DNA of 64,000 bases. Source: Bacillus sp. V3B (GTDB lineage: Bacteria; Bacillota; Bacilli; Bacillales; Cytobacillaceae). Positions 46,199-55,273 of the stretch are shown here, piece by piece. A program made the position numbers and the translations under genes. The notes beneath the pieces are model-generated. The model was not told where the DNA came from, did not search any database, and saw only the letters and a program-made list of their open reading frames with translations. Where the stretch lies: the NCBI RefSeq assembly GCF_024494465.1, contig NZ_JAETXM010000018.1, forward strand, positions 1-64,000, read 5' to 3'. Position 1 is the first letter of the stretch. Every line of letters begins with the position of its first letter.

Positions 46199-46738
46199 TT
46201 ATTCATTCATGTCATGGCCATCCATGTCAGTCGATGTGTCATCTTGGCCATGTACATCTTCCATTTCGGTGGAGGAACTATTATTCTCTATTTCGCTTGG
46301 TTGTCCCACTATAAATTCTTTTTTTGGCATATAATGCATATTTTCAGCGGTTACATGGGCATACACATAATAAGTACCTTCCCTTGAGAAACTTTTTACT
46401 AGTTCGTAGACACCGTTACTCTTATGCTCAACTACTATTTTCTCATGATTTTCATCATGCGCTCGCCATATTTCAAACTCCACTTCATCAGCATCTGTCA
46501 CTTCTTTTTCTCCATAGGACACCTTTGCCGTAAAAGTTACTGATTCATTTACATTTCCTTGCTCCGGATTAATAGAGAGCTTTACATCCAGAATTTGTGG
46601 AACGACACTCGTTTCTTCTATTTCTTCTGTTTCTTTTGTTTCTTTTGTTTCTTTTGTTTCTTCATTAGATTGTGAACATGCTGCTACACTAGTGAAAATG
46701 ATGAACCCCAGAATCGATAATACTAACTTCTTTTTCAT
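46199..46738 (-). CDS. YtkA-like lipoprotein with a metal-ligand-rich tail
   Basis: A 179-residue protein with a lipoprotein signal (TSVAACSQS), a KETKETKETEE linker encoded by a 9-bp tandem repeat, and a YtkA-like domain (about 50-145; VSYGEKEVTDADEVEFEIW, YYVYAHVTAENMHYMPKKEF). The C-terminus is rich in His, Asp and Met (HGQDDTSTDMDGHDMNE), which could bind copper or another metal. YtkA-like domains are found in membrane-facing lipoproteins of unknown function. Confidence 0.8.
   Translation of the reverse strand: MKKKLVLSILGFIIFTSVAACSQSNEETKETKETKETEEIEETSVVPQILDVKLSINPEQGNVNESVTFTAKVSYGEKEVTDADEVEFEIWRAHDENHEKIVVEHKSNGVYELVKSFSREGTYYVYAHVTAENMHYMPKKEFIVGQPSEIENNSSSTEMEDVHGQDDTSTDMDGHDMNE
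46629..46663 (-). repeat. 9-bp tandem repeat in the YtkA-like gene
   Basis: GTTTCTTTT occurs three times in a row, with a fourth partial unit. It codes for KET repeats in the linker, so slippage would change its length in steps of three residues. Confidence 0.85.
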
Positions 46739-46842
46739 CCCTATATTCCCCTTTTTTGTTCATACGATGAATTCCTATCCATTCTATCATAATCATCCAT
46801 ATTTGCGAGAAAAATCAGAACTTTACACCTGTATTTACCTTT

Positions 46843-47124
46843 TTACAAATGTTCCATGATCTCAAGATGAAGTTTGATAAGTGAAACTTTCTCTTCATTT
46901 GTAATCGAAGACTCGATGATTCTTTTTGTCGCAAAAATATATTTCTCAACATGCGAACGACGGACACGCGGATGACTGTTTTCATCTTTTAATTCGCGAA
47001 GAATCGCTTCTTTTAATACATCTTCTTCATAACCAGCCTCAGCCACCAAGCTCCGATTATTCCAAATAGAACGATAAGCATTTAATAAACTTGCATAGTC
47101 TAAATGATCTAGCATTTCATTCAC
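46843..47124 (-). CDS. Hypothetical helical protein (93 aa)
   Basis: An all-helical soluble protein with no recognisable family (LDYASLLNAYRSIWNNRSLV, then RVRRSHVEKYIFATKRIIES). AATTTGAGGTGAATG gives a good ribosome binding site. It is probably conserved in Bacillus, but I cannot name it. Confidence 0.6.
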   Translation of the reverse strand: MNEMLDHLDYASLLNAYRSIWNNRSLVAEAGYEEDVLKEAILRELKDENSHPRVRRSHVEKYIFATKRIIESSITNEEKVSLIKLHLEIMEHL

Positions 47125-47214
47125 CTCAAATTATTTCTTCTCAGCTATATTTTTACATATATAAAAGGACAGTTGCGAAGAATAAGTCTAATCGAACAAT
47201 AGAAGGAGCCTATC

Positions 47215-47457
47215 ATGACTACACCTTATCGCTGCCCTAATTGTAAAACGAATAAAAGTCGCTTTAATTTAATTCAACAAATCCCTCAATCCGTTAAGAT
47301 GGACCCACATACAGGAAATATCCTCGAACAGTACACACTAGAGGAATTAAGTCCTTTTCATATGGCCTATAAAGGTCCAGAAATAAAAGTGCAATGTGCT
47401 GCTTGTGGGTTAATTGAAGATGAAAAAACATTTGTGAAATTTGGAGAAATGAAGTAG
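47215..47457 (+). CDS. Zinc-ribbon-like protein (80 aa)
   Basis: Two CxxC motifs, CPNCKTNK near the N-terminus and CAACGLIED near the C-terminus, frame a small domain and should bind one zinc. AGAAGGAGCC precedes the ATG. It looks like a conserved Bacillus zinc-ribbon protein of unknown function. Confidence 0.7.
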   Translation: MTTPYRCPNCKTNKSRFNLIQQIPQSVKMDPHTGNILEQYTLEELSPFHMAYKGPEIKVQCAACGLIEDEKTFVKFGEMK

Positions 47458-47536
47458 CAACAAAAATCTTTTATGACCTTTCTGATCCTTACATTGAAAG
47501 AAGCCCCAGTCTATTCCCTTCCGGAGCTTCTTTTCT

Positions 47537-47573
47537 TTTATCCCACTCTTAGCAGACAGTAAGCCCACACTGA
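47537..47573 (-). repeat. Dispersed structured repeat R1, degenerate inverted copy
   Basis: Reading leftward, the stretch keeps AAGAGTGGGATAAA and a TCAGTG...GGCTTACTG block with several changes. Only the right-hand part of the family is present. Confidence 0.55.
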
Positions 47574-47595
47574 AAGAAATTCAGATGGAACAGAT

Positions 47596-48513
47596 TTATC
47601 CTCCTTCTAACGCTGACAACTGTCCGTCAATCTGATTCCAATCGATTTGCTCACCAATAAACACTAAATTCAGCGGCATATTCATATACTCTTTCATATA
47701 CAGCGGCATACCGTATGAATACTGAAAAAGAAATGGATAAGTACCTTCTGAAAACTTCACATACCCTTTGATCCGATAAATTGTGTCAGGCATATTTTTC
47801 AAAAAGTCTTCGAAGGCTGTTTGATTGATCGAATGCTTAAATTGATAAACAAATGAGCGTAAATGAAGATCTGTATGTACATGCTGATAGTTACTGATGG
47901 CATTCTCGTTGAACCCCATTTTCCGCACTTCACGAACCGGAACTTTTGAAAAAGACGTCAAAATCGCAAATGCATGTGGATTGACGGAACCCATTTCCAT
48001 ACTTAACTTTGCTTGTTCATCTGCAGAACAAGTATCTGTTTTATTAACCAGCAATAAATTAGCATATTTCACTTGCTCCAATAGTAATTGCTGAACTTGT
48101 GGACTCAAGCTTTTCCGTTCAAGAAATTGTTTCCCATCCACAATCGTGATAATTCCTTTAAACTGAATACGATCAGCAAAAATAGGTGATATAACTGCAT
48201 CCAGCACCTCAACCGGATGGGCAACACCAGTCGCTTCAATATAAATAACTTCTGGCTTTGACTCCACAAGCAGTCCTTGCAACTGTGCTTCAAGCTTGTC
48301 TTGAATTGTACAACAAATGCAACCATCTAACAGCTCTTTTAATGGCACATCCTCACCTACAGCACCCGAATCAATTGACACATTGCCTAGCTCATTCATT
48401 AATACAGCCACTTTACGTCCTTCTCTTTTTTCTTCTTGTAACAAGTTTTTCAATAACGTTGTTTTTCCACTTCCAAGAAAGCCAGATAATAAATAGACTT
48501 CTGTTTTGTTCAT
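47596..48513 (-). CDS. G3E-family GTPase, CobW/ZagA-like metal chaperone
   Basis: A 305-residue COG0523 protein. The P-loop is SGFLGSGKTTLLKN, the metal-binding motif is DGCICCTIQDKL (CxCC), and the base motif is VNKTD. The C-terminal CobW domain follows. Such proteins deliver zinc or another metal to client enzymes. The ATG at 48513 follows GGGGGA. The upstream region has been replaced by a short transposon-like element, so its original promoter and any Zur box may be lost. Confidence 0.88.
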   Translation of the reverse strand: MNKTEVYLLSGFLGSGKTTLLKNLLQEEKREGRKVAVLMNELGNVSIDSGAVGEDVPLKELLDGCICCTIQDKLEAQLQGLLVESKPEVIYIEATGVAHPVEVLDAVISPIFADRIQFKGIITIVDGKQFLERKSLSPQVQQLLLEQVKYANLLLVNKTDTCSADEQAKLSMEMGSVNPHAFAILTSFSKVPVREVRKMGFNENAISNYQHVHTDLHLRSFVYQFKHSINQTAFEDFLKNMPDTIYRIKGYVKFSEGTYPFLFQYSYGMPLYMKEYMNMPLNLVFIGEQIDWNQIDGQLSALEGG

Positions 48514-48565
48514 ATACAAATCCCCCATTATTGCCATATGCATCATTATATATCGTAAAACTGGC

Positions 48566-48694
48566 AAAAAGGGGCTGTCCCATAAGGTGTCTGATATCCA
48601 CAAAATTACTTTCATCTAGGATCATGTTCAATCTATTGATACTAGATAGTGTATTGTGATGTCTGACACCTTTACTTTGGGAAAGCCCCTTTTT
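48566..48694. mobile_element. MITE-like element of 129 bp with long terminal inverted repeats
   Basis: The two ends, AAAAAGGGGCTGTCCCATAA and its inverted counterpart TTTGGGAAAGCCCCTTTTT, are imperfect inverted repeats that continue into GGTGTC/GACACC. The GGGGCTGTCCCA end is typical of IS1182-like elements. There is no transposase, so it is a non-autonomous element. It lies just upstream of the G3E GTPase gene and may also terminate ctpA. Confidence 0.7.
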
Positions 48695-48763
48695 GTTATT
48701 TAAGAAACAATTGATTTAATAACTACATATAATCTTCAGCTTTAACAACTTCCGCTTTTGTTT

Positions 48764-50236
48764 TTATTGTGCCATTTTCTCTTTTAATACTTCAACCGCT
48801 TTTTGAATTTGCGTATCATTATCCTTAATTTGTTCTCGCAAACGCTGCATTAATGTAACCGTGGAATCTCCAGTTAGTATTCCTGTTACTTCAAGATTTT
48901 CTTTTGTTTGAAAACCCTTGACAGCCTGTTCGGTTTTTTCATCGTAATATCCATCTTCTCTTCCAGGATTATATCCTAACGCCATCAACATTTGTTGTGC
49001 CGTTTTCACTTCTGTAGAGGTTGTGGAAAGCTTAAGCTCATTGTCCGGATTTAATAAGGTAAGGGATGCATATGGTGGTAAGGATTCTTTTTGATCAGGA
49101 GTAATCCCTTTCTCATGAATCCAATTTCCATTCGGCGTTAACCACTTTTGAGTCGTAAATTTAATATTGGATCCGTCAGGGAAATCCTGTGCTTGTTGCA
49201 CCGTTCCCTTCCCAAAAGACGTTTCTCCAACAAGTGTTGCATTACCGGACTCTTTAACAGCAGCAGCTAGAATTTCTGATGCACTCGCACTTCCTTTATC
49301 AATCACAACAACTAACGGTACATTTAGATTATCTTGACTACTTGAGGATTTAATTTCTTCTATTTTGCCGTTGCGGTCCTCTACTTGTAAAATCATCTCA
49401 TTGTCTGGTAAAAATAGACTTGATATTTTGATTGCTTGATCTAAAAGTCCACCCGGATTTTGTCTTAAATCAAGAATTAAACCTTCCATCCCTTGATCTT
49501 GCAAATCCTTTAAGGTTGTTACAAGCTCTTCTGCGGTATTTTGTGAGAAAGAAGTGATCTGAATTTTAGCAATTCCTTCTTCTCCTTCTACCATCTCACC
49601 ATAAACAGTTTCAATTGGAATCGTATCTCTAACAATCGGAACCTCCATCACTTCATCCATACCTGGACGTTGTATCGTTAATTTCACGGTTGTTCCCTTT
49701 TCTCCACGAATCAACAAAACAGCTTCTGTGGCACTCATGCCTTGTATACTTTCCCCATCCACACTGATCACTTTATCATTCGGTTTCAATCCTGCTTTTT
49801 CAGCCGGTGATTCTTTTATAGGAGAAACAATCATGATATAGCCATCCTGCTCCTGAATCTCTGCTCCAATCCCTTCAAAAGAAGAAGAAATACTATCACG
49901 AAAGCCTTTCGCTTCACTTGTGTCCATATAATCAGAATAAGGATCATCCAGTGAATCGACCATTCCATTGATAGCTCCACTAATCAACTGGTCTTGATCC
50001 ACTTCTTCAAAGTAATTATGTTTCAACGTATCAAAAGCTGAGTATAGCTTGTCAAATTCAGTTCGATTCGTCCCTACTGAAACTGCTTTTTCATCGCCAA
50101 ATGCCAGGGCAAATGTTGTTATTCCCGCTGATAGAAAGACGACTAAAAACAAAAGCATGATAAAATGAAATTTCTTCATACGAATGAACCCAGGTTTCGT
50201 ATCTTGAGTTTCTTTATTTACATCTTCATTCTCCAA
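48764..50236 (-). CDS. ctpA: C-terminal processing protease CtpA (S41)
   Basis: A 490-residue membrane-anchored protease. The order is a cytoplasmic N-terminus, one membrane segment (about 21-46), a PDZ domain (about 115-195), the S41 peptidase (catalytic Ser318 in KGSASASEI and Lys343 in FGKGTVQ) and a C-terminal peptidoglycan-binding domain (about 400-465). In B. subtilis ctpA precedes yodJ and deoD, as here. Confidence 0.9.
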   Translation of the reverse strand: MENEDVNKETQDTKPGFIRMKKFHFIMLLFLVVFLSAGITTFALAFGDEKAVSVGTNRTEFDKLYSAFDTLKHNYFEEVDQDQLISGAINGMVDSLDDPYSDYMDTSEAKGFRDSISSSFEGIGAEIQEQDGYIMIVSPIKESPAEKAGLKPNDKVISVDGESIQGMSATEAVLLIRGEKGTTVKLTIQRPGMDEVMEVPIVRDTIPIETVYGEMVEGEEGIAKIQITSFSQNTAEELVTTLKDLQDQGMEGLILDLRQNPGGLLDQAIKISSLFLPDNEMILQVEDRNGKIEEIKSSSSQDNLNVPLVVVIDKGSASASEILAAAVKESGNATLVGETSFGKGTVQQAQDFPDGSNIKFTTQKWLTPNGNWIHEKGITPDQKESLPPYASLTLLNPDNELKLSTTSTEVKTAQQMLMALGYNPGREDGYYDEKTEQAVKGFQTKENLEVTGILTGDSTVTLMQRLREQIKDNDTQIQKAVEVLKEKMAQ

Positions 50237-50395
50237 CCCATTTCACCACTTTCATCACTAACTAACGATTGTATTCATACGCAATTCTAATCCCTACTGT
50301 TTAGAATAACATTTTTATAATCATTTTAACAAAAATAATAGTACAACCCCTAAAAGGACAGAAAATTAAAACTAAATAAACTTATGTATAAGCAA

Positions 50396-50426
50396 CAAAA
50401 AGCTGGACTCTATGCCCAGCTTTTTG
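50396..50426 (-). terminator. Terminator of the yodJ-like gene
   Basis: AAAAAGCTGG pairs with CCAGCTTTTT around a 9-nt loop, about 45 bp after the stop. Confidence 0.88.
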
Positions 50427-50472
50427 CTCCTGTCTTAACGGACAATAAGATCGCCATTGTTGAAAGTCTTCT

Positions 50473-51348
50473 TTATATTTTCTCAACGATATGGAAAAAC
50501 TCTTCTAACGTTAAATCTTTTTCATATATTTCTGTTGCTTCCTTCTCCCCAACATAGCGATAATGCCAAGGCTCATAATCATATCCCGTGATCTCTTCTT
50601 TTCCACTTGGATAACGAAGGATAAAACCAAAGCGATGGGCATTTTCCATTAGCCATTTTCCTTCTGCTGTTTCACCAAATTTTTCTGTCAGCCCAAAATG
50701 ATTACTTTCACTCGAAATATCCATCGATAATCCTGTCTGATGTTCACTATTCCCAGGAAACGCAACCAATAGAGCTGCCTTCTCATAGCCTACTTGATTG
50801 ACTTGTGCATCAAATATCATTTTTTGCCTTTCATATGAACGATATCCTGACACTGCAAAAAGATATAATCCATTCGTTTCTGCTTCTTCAAACATTTCCT
50901 CTAATGCATCTGCAGCTTCTATACGTAATAAACTTTTATCATCTTCTTCATCTCCAAAAGAAAACCTAACATTGGGACGGACAAGATCATCTGCCCTATA
51001 GCCATCTGGCAGGGCAAATTCCTTATTAACGAGAACCATTCTATTTGTGGGGTTTTGAATGATATTTTTCCCATCCACTTGCACAATATCATTAAAAAAA
51101 GCCGCCTCTAACGACATTTGATCTTCAGTAATCTTAGATTCAGTTTCTCGATCATTGTTTTCCTTGCCTTTACTGTCTACTACTTTTTCTTCTTGTTGTT
51201 CTTCTACTTGTTCATCAATAGGTGATTGTTCATCCTGTTGTACAGATCCCGTACTCTTTTGAGAAAAAGGAATTTGCGTACGCAGCGTATCCAAATTACA
51301 ACCAGAAAGAAGAGCTACACTCCCGATTGCTATTATTAATTTTTTCAT
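50473..51348 (-). CDS. yodJ: D-alanyl-D-alanine carboxypeptidase, VanY/YodJ-like lipoprotein
   Basis: A 291-residue protein with a lipoprotein signal (SVALLSGC), an acidic linker (about 25-70) and a VanY-type peptidase domain. Zinc motifs are SEHQTGLSMD and EPWHYRYVG, with SGYRSYERQ before them. It trims D-Ala or related ends of peptidoglycan outside the cell. The ATG at 51348 follows AGGTGG. The gene order ctpA-yodJ-deoD-yodL is that of B. subtilis. Confidence 0.9.
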   Translation of the reverse strand: MKKLIIAIGSVALLSGCNLDTLRTQIPFSQKSTGSVQQDEQSPIDEQVEEQQEEKVVDSKGKENNDRETESKITEDQMSLEAAFFNDIVQVDGKNIIQNPTNRMVLVNKEFALPDGYRADDLVRPNVRFSFGDEEDDKSLLRIEAADALEEMFEEAETNGLYLFAVSGYRSYERQKMIFDAQVNQVGYEKAALLVAFPGNSEHQTGLSMDISSESNHFGLTEKFGETAEGKWLMENAHRFGFILRYPSGKEEITGYDYEPWHYRYVGEKEATEIYEKDLTLEEFFHIVEKI

Positions 51349-51458
51349 AGTAATCCACCTATCTATTAAAATCTTCATTTCCTATTCTATCATTTTTTCA
51401 TCTAAAAAGAATAGAAAATTGTAGAAAAGGTGAAATATAGAAAAAAAAGGAAGCATCT

Positions 51459-51615
51459 ATATATATAAATTCAACTTGTTAAATCAACATAAGAAACGGT
51501 TGGTCAACCTGCTTGAGCAAGCCTTTATGTATGTAGTAATAACAGCGAAGTGAAAAGGAGGTTGGCCGACCATTTTTATACTATGTCGAAAAATTAAGCT
51601 AGACTTATATATATA
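51459..51615 (-). repeat. Dispersed repeat R2, full copy with terminal inverted repeats
   Basis: About 155 bp bounded by TATATATATA stretches. Inside are inverted repeats (AAGAAACGGTTGGTCAACCT at 51491-51510 and its partner at 51558-51579) and a GCTTGAGCAAGC hairpin. The right 90 bp match the copy at 20.0 kb in the opposite orientation. It has no coding capacity and looks like a non-autonomous mobile element. Confidence 0.75.
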
Positions 51616-51666
51616 AAGAAGTCTTCCATCAGTGGGGGTTTTACTGCCCGTTAAGAGTGGGATAAA
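51615..51666 (+). repeat. Dispersed structured repeat R1, short copy
   Basis: This is the clearest short copy: GTCTTCCATCAGTGGGGGTT, then ACTGCCCGTTAAGAGTGGGA. It abuts the R2 element, so the two families form a composite here. Confidence 0.8.
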
Positions 51667-51704
51667 ATATGACAAAAAGAGAGCTTTTAAGGCCCCCTCT
51701 TTCA

Positions 51705-52409
51705 TTACTCTTTAATTGCGGCTTCTAGTGCCACTTCAATCATATCATTAAAAGTTGTTTGTCTTTCTTCGGATGTCGTCATTTCACCTGTTATAATGTG
51801 ATCGCTGACAGTTAACACAGATAAGGCTTTCCGATCAAATTTAGCCGCTAATGTATACAGAGCAGCAGTCTCCATTTCAATCGCCAAAATTTGATAATTG
51901 GCCCATTTTTCCAATTCGGAATTATCATTATAAAATAAATCAGCTGTCAGTACGTTACCAACTTTCAAGTTTAAGCCTTTTTCTAACCCTGTATCATAAG
52001 CTTTTTTTAACAAATCAAAGTTTGCTGTTGGTGCGTAATCCACTCCTCTAAAGGTAATGCGATTCATTTGAGAATCTGTCGAAGCACTCATGGCTAAGAT
52101 TACATCACGAACTTTTACATCTTTTTGAATCGCCCCACATGTGCCAACACGAATCAATTGCTGTACATGATAACTTTGCATTAATTCCGTTGCATAAATA
52201 GCAATAGACGGTACACCCATTCCGGTTCCTTGTACGGAAATTCGTTTCCCTTTATAAGTACCGGTATAGCCGAACATATTCCGAACTTCATTATACAGTT
52301 CAGCCCCTTCTAAAAAGGTTTCAGCAATATATTTTGCTCTAAGGGGATCACCGGGCAACAGAACTGTATCCGCAATTTGATTTTCTTTCGCACCAATATG
52401 TACACTCAT
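51705..52409 (-). CDS. deoD: Purine nucleoside phosphorylase, DeoD type
   Basis: A 234-residue trimeric-fold nucleoside phosphorylase. Motifs include [41 protein letters not shown], the substrate-binding [11 protein letters not shown] and [10 protein letters not shown]. It cleaves purine (deoxy)nucleosides with phosphate in the salvage pathway. ATGGAGGTG lies before the ATG. It lies between the yodJ- and yodL-like genes, as in B. subtilis. Confidence 0.96.
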   Translation of the reverse strand: MSVHIGAKENQIADTVLLPGDPLRAKYIAETFLEGAELYNEVRNMFGYTGTYKGKRISVQGTGMGVPSIAIYATELMQSYHVQQLIRVGTCGAIQKDVKVRDVILAMSASTDSQMNRITFRGVDYAPTANFDLLKKAYDTGLEKGLNLKVGNVLTADLFYNDNSELEKWANYQILAIEMETAALYTLAAKFDRKALSVLTVSDHIITGEMTTSEERQTTFNDMIEVALEAAIKE

Positions 52410-52559
52410 TTACAACACCTCCATGTAAATCTTTTTTCACTATACCATATTTAAACAACCCATTTCATCTGCATGAAGGAGACTTAGACAGGCAAAACTA
52501 TTCAACATAGCGTATCACACTCATAACGCTAACATAAACGCAATAGGCAGGAGGTTATT

Positions 52560-52703
52560 ATGGGAAAAAAACATCGTAATCGGATTAATTCACCGAAAAA
52601 AAATAATCACACACCACCAGAAGCAATCATAGCTGAACGAGAAGCACACGGAAAAGAGTTTTCAGCCACAGGTGGCAGAAAAAAAAGTAACCCTGGTCAA
52701 TGA
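52560..52703 (+). CDS. Small basic spore-type protein (47 aa)
   Basis: A hydrophilic protein of 47 residues (MGKKHRNRINSPKKNNHTPP, then EREAHGKEFSATGGRKKSNP), disordered and rich in Lys, Asn and Gly, like many minor small acid-soluble spore proteins. CAGGAGG precedes the ATG. The exact family is not certain. Confidence 0.6.
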   Translation: MGKKHRNRINSPKKNNHTPPEAIIAEREAHGKEFSATGGRKKSNPGQ

Positions 52704-53062
52704 AATATAAAAAAGACTAACCATCATTAGGATTTTCTTCATCCCCCACTGATGGTTAGTCACGCGAAGCCTGATTGGCTTTTCTAAGAACTGAAGCTCT
52801 TAGAAAAGACTTTATCGCCCTTATCGGATCTTTACGGGCAGTTTGATTCCCAACAATCCTTCCTCGATTCTCTCGAAGTTTTGAGGTAGGGGTCTTACTG
52901 CCCGTTAAGACGGGATAAAAGATTCCTGGTCAACGGGTAGCTAATCGTTGAAAATAGTTAAAGACCCTGAAAACAAATCCTTTTTCTAGCTATAAAAGGT
53001 TCATTTACTTATGAATACACAAAAGTGAGGGTATCCATGAACAACCCTCACTTTCTGACTCA
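52704..53062. other. Intergenic region with a long R1-type repeat and a terminator
   Basis: Most of the stretch is the R1 copy at 52715-52920. A hairpin at 53022-53054 (AAAGTGAGG with CCTCACTTT) terminates the yodL-like gene on the minus strand. Confidence 0.6.
52715..52920 (+). repeat. Dispersed structured repeat R1, long composite copy
   Basis: About 205 bp. It begins with GACTAACCATCA, which pairs with TGATGGTTAGTC about 25 bp on, then a CTAAGA...TCTTAG hairpin. It ends with the R1 core: CGCCCTTATCGGATCTTTAC, GGGCAGTTTGATTCCC, and GGGGTCTTACTGCCCGTTAA with GGGATAAAA. It is larger than the other copies through inserted sequence. Confidence 0.7.
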
Positions 53063-53371
53063 TTAGCATACATGAATTCGATTTACTCTCTTCCATCCAC
53101 CTGGTCTTAATTGATAGTAAAATTGACCTTTTCGTCCTTCATCAATGAATAAGATGTCACCAGTGCCAATAAATCGACCTTCGAAATCAACCGGCATCCG
53201 ATCCGGTGTATTAAAACGAGAGAATACATCGTACAAACACTCATCATGTGACATCCCTTCAACCTGTAATCGATATACCTGCTCATAGCCTTTTCTTTGT
53301 CTAAATACGGGTGTTTGAAAAATGGTCACATCGTATTCTTTTTTACGTGTCCGTATTAATTCCATCAACAT
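53063..53371 (-). CDS. yodL: YodL-like protein
   Basis: A 102-residue protein with YDVTIFQTPVFRQRKGYEQV, RLQVEGMSHDECLYDVF and PDRMPVDFEGRFIGTGDILF, the pattern of the YodL domain. AGGAGG lies 8 bp before the ATG. It follows deoD as in B. subtilis. The function is unknown; the domain may link it to cell division or envelope control. Confidence 0.85.
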   Translation of the reverse strand: MLMELIRTRKKEYDVTIFQTPVFRQRKGYEQVYRLQVEGMSHDECLYDVFSRFNTPDRMPVDFEGRFIGTGDILFIDEGRKGQFYYQLRPGGWKRVNRIHVC

Positions 53372-53500
53372 TCACCATTCCTCCTCTATACGTTTCAAAC
53401 ATTCACATTTATTTACTCTAAGTATTAGAGAAGAAGCCTGTCGATTCCTTTAAAGAATCCCTTCTATTTTTGTCGACTTGTAAGTATTTTGAATAAAAAA

Positions 53501-53530
53501 TAAAAAAGATGGTGTTTTTCACACCATCAC
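53501..53530 (-). terminator. Terminator of spo0M
   Basis: GATGGTG pairs with CACCATC around a short loop and is followed, reading leftward, by six Ts, about 10 bp after the stop. Confidence 0.82.
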
Positions 53531-53539
53531 GTACATAAA

Positions 53540-54310
53540 TTAAGCGTATTTTTGCAGTAAGATACGTAGTTTTTGTGGAAATGTTGCTAGATCACTTATC
53601 GAAATAGAAGAACGAATATTTGTTTCATCCATTTCCAATGCTTCAGATAAAAACCCTTTCAAGCCACGTGCCTTACGGTCAATTTGAAAGTGCAAATCAG
53701 CTGAAGTTTGTGATGTTGGAAGAAAGACAAGCTCTAACTCATCTAATCGACCCCGGAAGACTCCTGACGTCGGAACAAATTCAAACTCTTGTATAAATGG
53801 TAAACGTCCACGTAAACTGCGGGATGCCTGCTCACACTCAACCTCACGCAAGCGAAAACCTAATGATGAAATACTATCTATGACTCCTTCCAGTAAGCGA
53901 TTAGGTTTCACGTGAAGAAAATCTTTATCAGACGGATCGACTGCATTCTTAATATCAAGCCCTGTCGTTACCCACACTTTTGTTTTCCCAACCGTTACTG
54001 GTGTATCAAGCGGCAATTGGAAAGAAAAAGGAATCTCTCTTCGTTCATTAGCAGCTAATGTTAATGTTGACGCTAAACGAATACGCTCAATTGTTTCGGT
54101 AGCATAATACTTTTTATCATCTGATTCCTTTATATACTGAGTATTGATAGAAAGATAAATATCATCAATCTGTTGTTCCACATTTCCACCACGAATATCA
54201 ACAATCCCTTTGATTTCCTCTCCTGGAACCACTTGATCTTTCTCTAACTTTGTATCAACTGTTGCCGCACCAATTCCAATACTTGCTAACACTTTATTAA
54301 AAAAAGACAT
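53540..54310 (-). CDS. spo0M: Sporulation-control protein Spo0M
   Basis: A 256-residue arrestin-like protein of the Spo0M family. It starts MSFFNKVLASIGIGAATVDT and shows KDQVVPGEEIKGIVDIRGGN and REIPFSFQLPLDTPVTVGKT. Spo0M influences sporulation and cell division through an unclear mechanism. The ATG at 54310 follows GGGGAGG; open frame upstream is not used. It stands alone. Confidence 0.93.
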   Translation of the reverse strand: MSFFNKVLASIGIGAATVDTKLEKDQVVPGEEIKGIVDIRGGNVEQQIDDIYLSINTQYIKESDDKKYYATETIERIRLASTLTLAANERREIPFSFQLPLDTPVTVGKTKVWVTTGLDIKNAVDPSDKDFLHVKPNRLLEGVIDSISSLGFRLREVECEQASRSLRGRLPFIQEFEFVPTSGVFRGRLDELELVFLPTSQTSADLHFQIDRKARGLKGFLSEALEMDETNIRSSISISDLATFPQKLRILLQKYA

Positions 54311-54467
54311 CTTCTTTTCCTCCCCAACTGAAAAGCCCAAGCTCCTTTCCCACCCTAAAGTATAGTATAAGACGACCCTTCACAAAGGAAATTGTTCTTG
54401 GATTAGCTTATGACTCGAAGAGTTAGGATACTTGTGCTAGACAATAGTCTAAGTTTAAAAAGATTTC

Positions 54468-55250
54468 TTATACCTTAAAGAAATCTTTTTCAATTTCTTG
54501 GCATGATTGATAAGGTTCATCAATAGCCAATAATCTTCTAATAATCTTGTGTGCTGAGTCCGATAAATCAAGCTCCTCTTCCCAGCTTTTTTCCTTTTCA
54601 TCTTCTAACTCATAAGTTGAATACAATAAGAACAATAGAAAATGACCTAATGCATAGAAGTCACTAATAGGAGATATTACCTTCTTTATCTGGTCAAGAT
54701 GAAATGATGGAAAGTGATTTGAATTCCATCGGCGAGCTAGCCCAAAATCAATTACCTTTAATTGATCCTGAGTAATCATAACATTTGGAATGCGAATATC
54801 ACGATGAACAATTCCATTATGATGAAGCCAGTTAATTATTTGAAGCAACTGTAACCCTATTTGAAAAGTCTCTTTCTCTGAATATGTTTTTCCTTCTTCG
54901 AAAATTAATTGCTCAAATGTTTTACCATTTACATGTTCCATTGTAAAGAAAGGTGTGCCATGGTATTGTCCCCTATTATAAAAAGCGGGAAAGAATGGAT
55001 GATTCAATTCTTTTAACAGTTGTTGTTCTTGTTCAAAAGTTATTTTTCCTGCTTTGAATATTCGTTTATGTAGCCTCAATAGCTTTATTACAGCCTGACT
55101 TTGTTTTTCCCTGTCGTAAACAAGATAACTATTTCCATAACTACCCCTACCAAGAAATTCTACAATCTCATAACGCTCCTCAATCAGCTTACCCGATTTA
55201 AATGGCTTTTCTAATAGATCGGCTATTAAAAGTAAACCCCTTTTTATCAT
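54468..55250 (-). CDS. Hanks-type Ser/Thr protein kinase
   Basis: A 260-residue kinase without membrane segments. The glycine loop is FLGRGSYGNSYLV, the lysine is in AVIKLLRL, the catalytic loop is IVHRDIRIPNVM (R in place of the common K) and DFGLARRW is the magnesium loop. All essential residues are present. It follows a small basic serine-rich protein gene by 24 bp on the same strand, which looks like a dedicated substrate or partner. Confidence 0.9.
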   Translation of the reverse strand: MIKRGLLLIADLLEKPFKSGKLIEERYEIVEFLGRGSYGNSYLVYDREKQSQAVIKLLRLHKRIFKAGKITFEQEQQLLKELNHPFFPAFYNRGQYHGTPFFTMEHVNGKTFEQLIFEEGKTYSEKETFQIGLQLLQIINWLHHNGIVHRDIRIPNVMITQDQLKVIDFGLARRWNSNHFPSFHLDQIKKVISPISDFYALGHFLLFLLYSTYELEDEKEKSWEEELDLSDSAHKIIRRLLAIDEPYQSCQEIEKDFFKV

Positions 55251-55273
55251 GATGACTTTTTCCTTTTCTCTTG

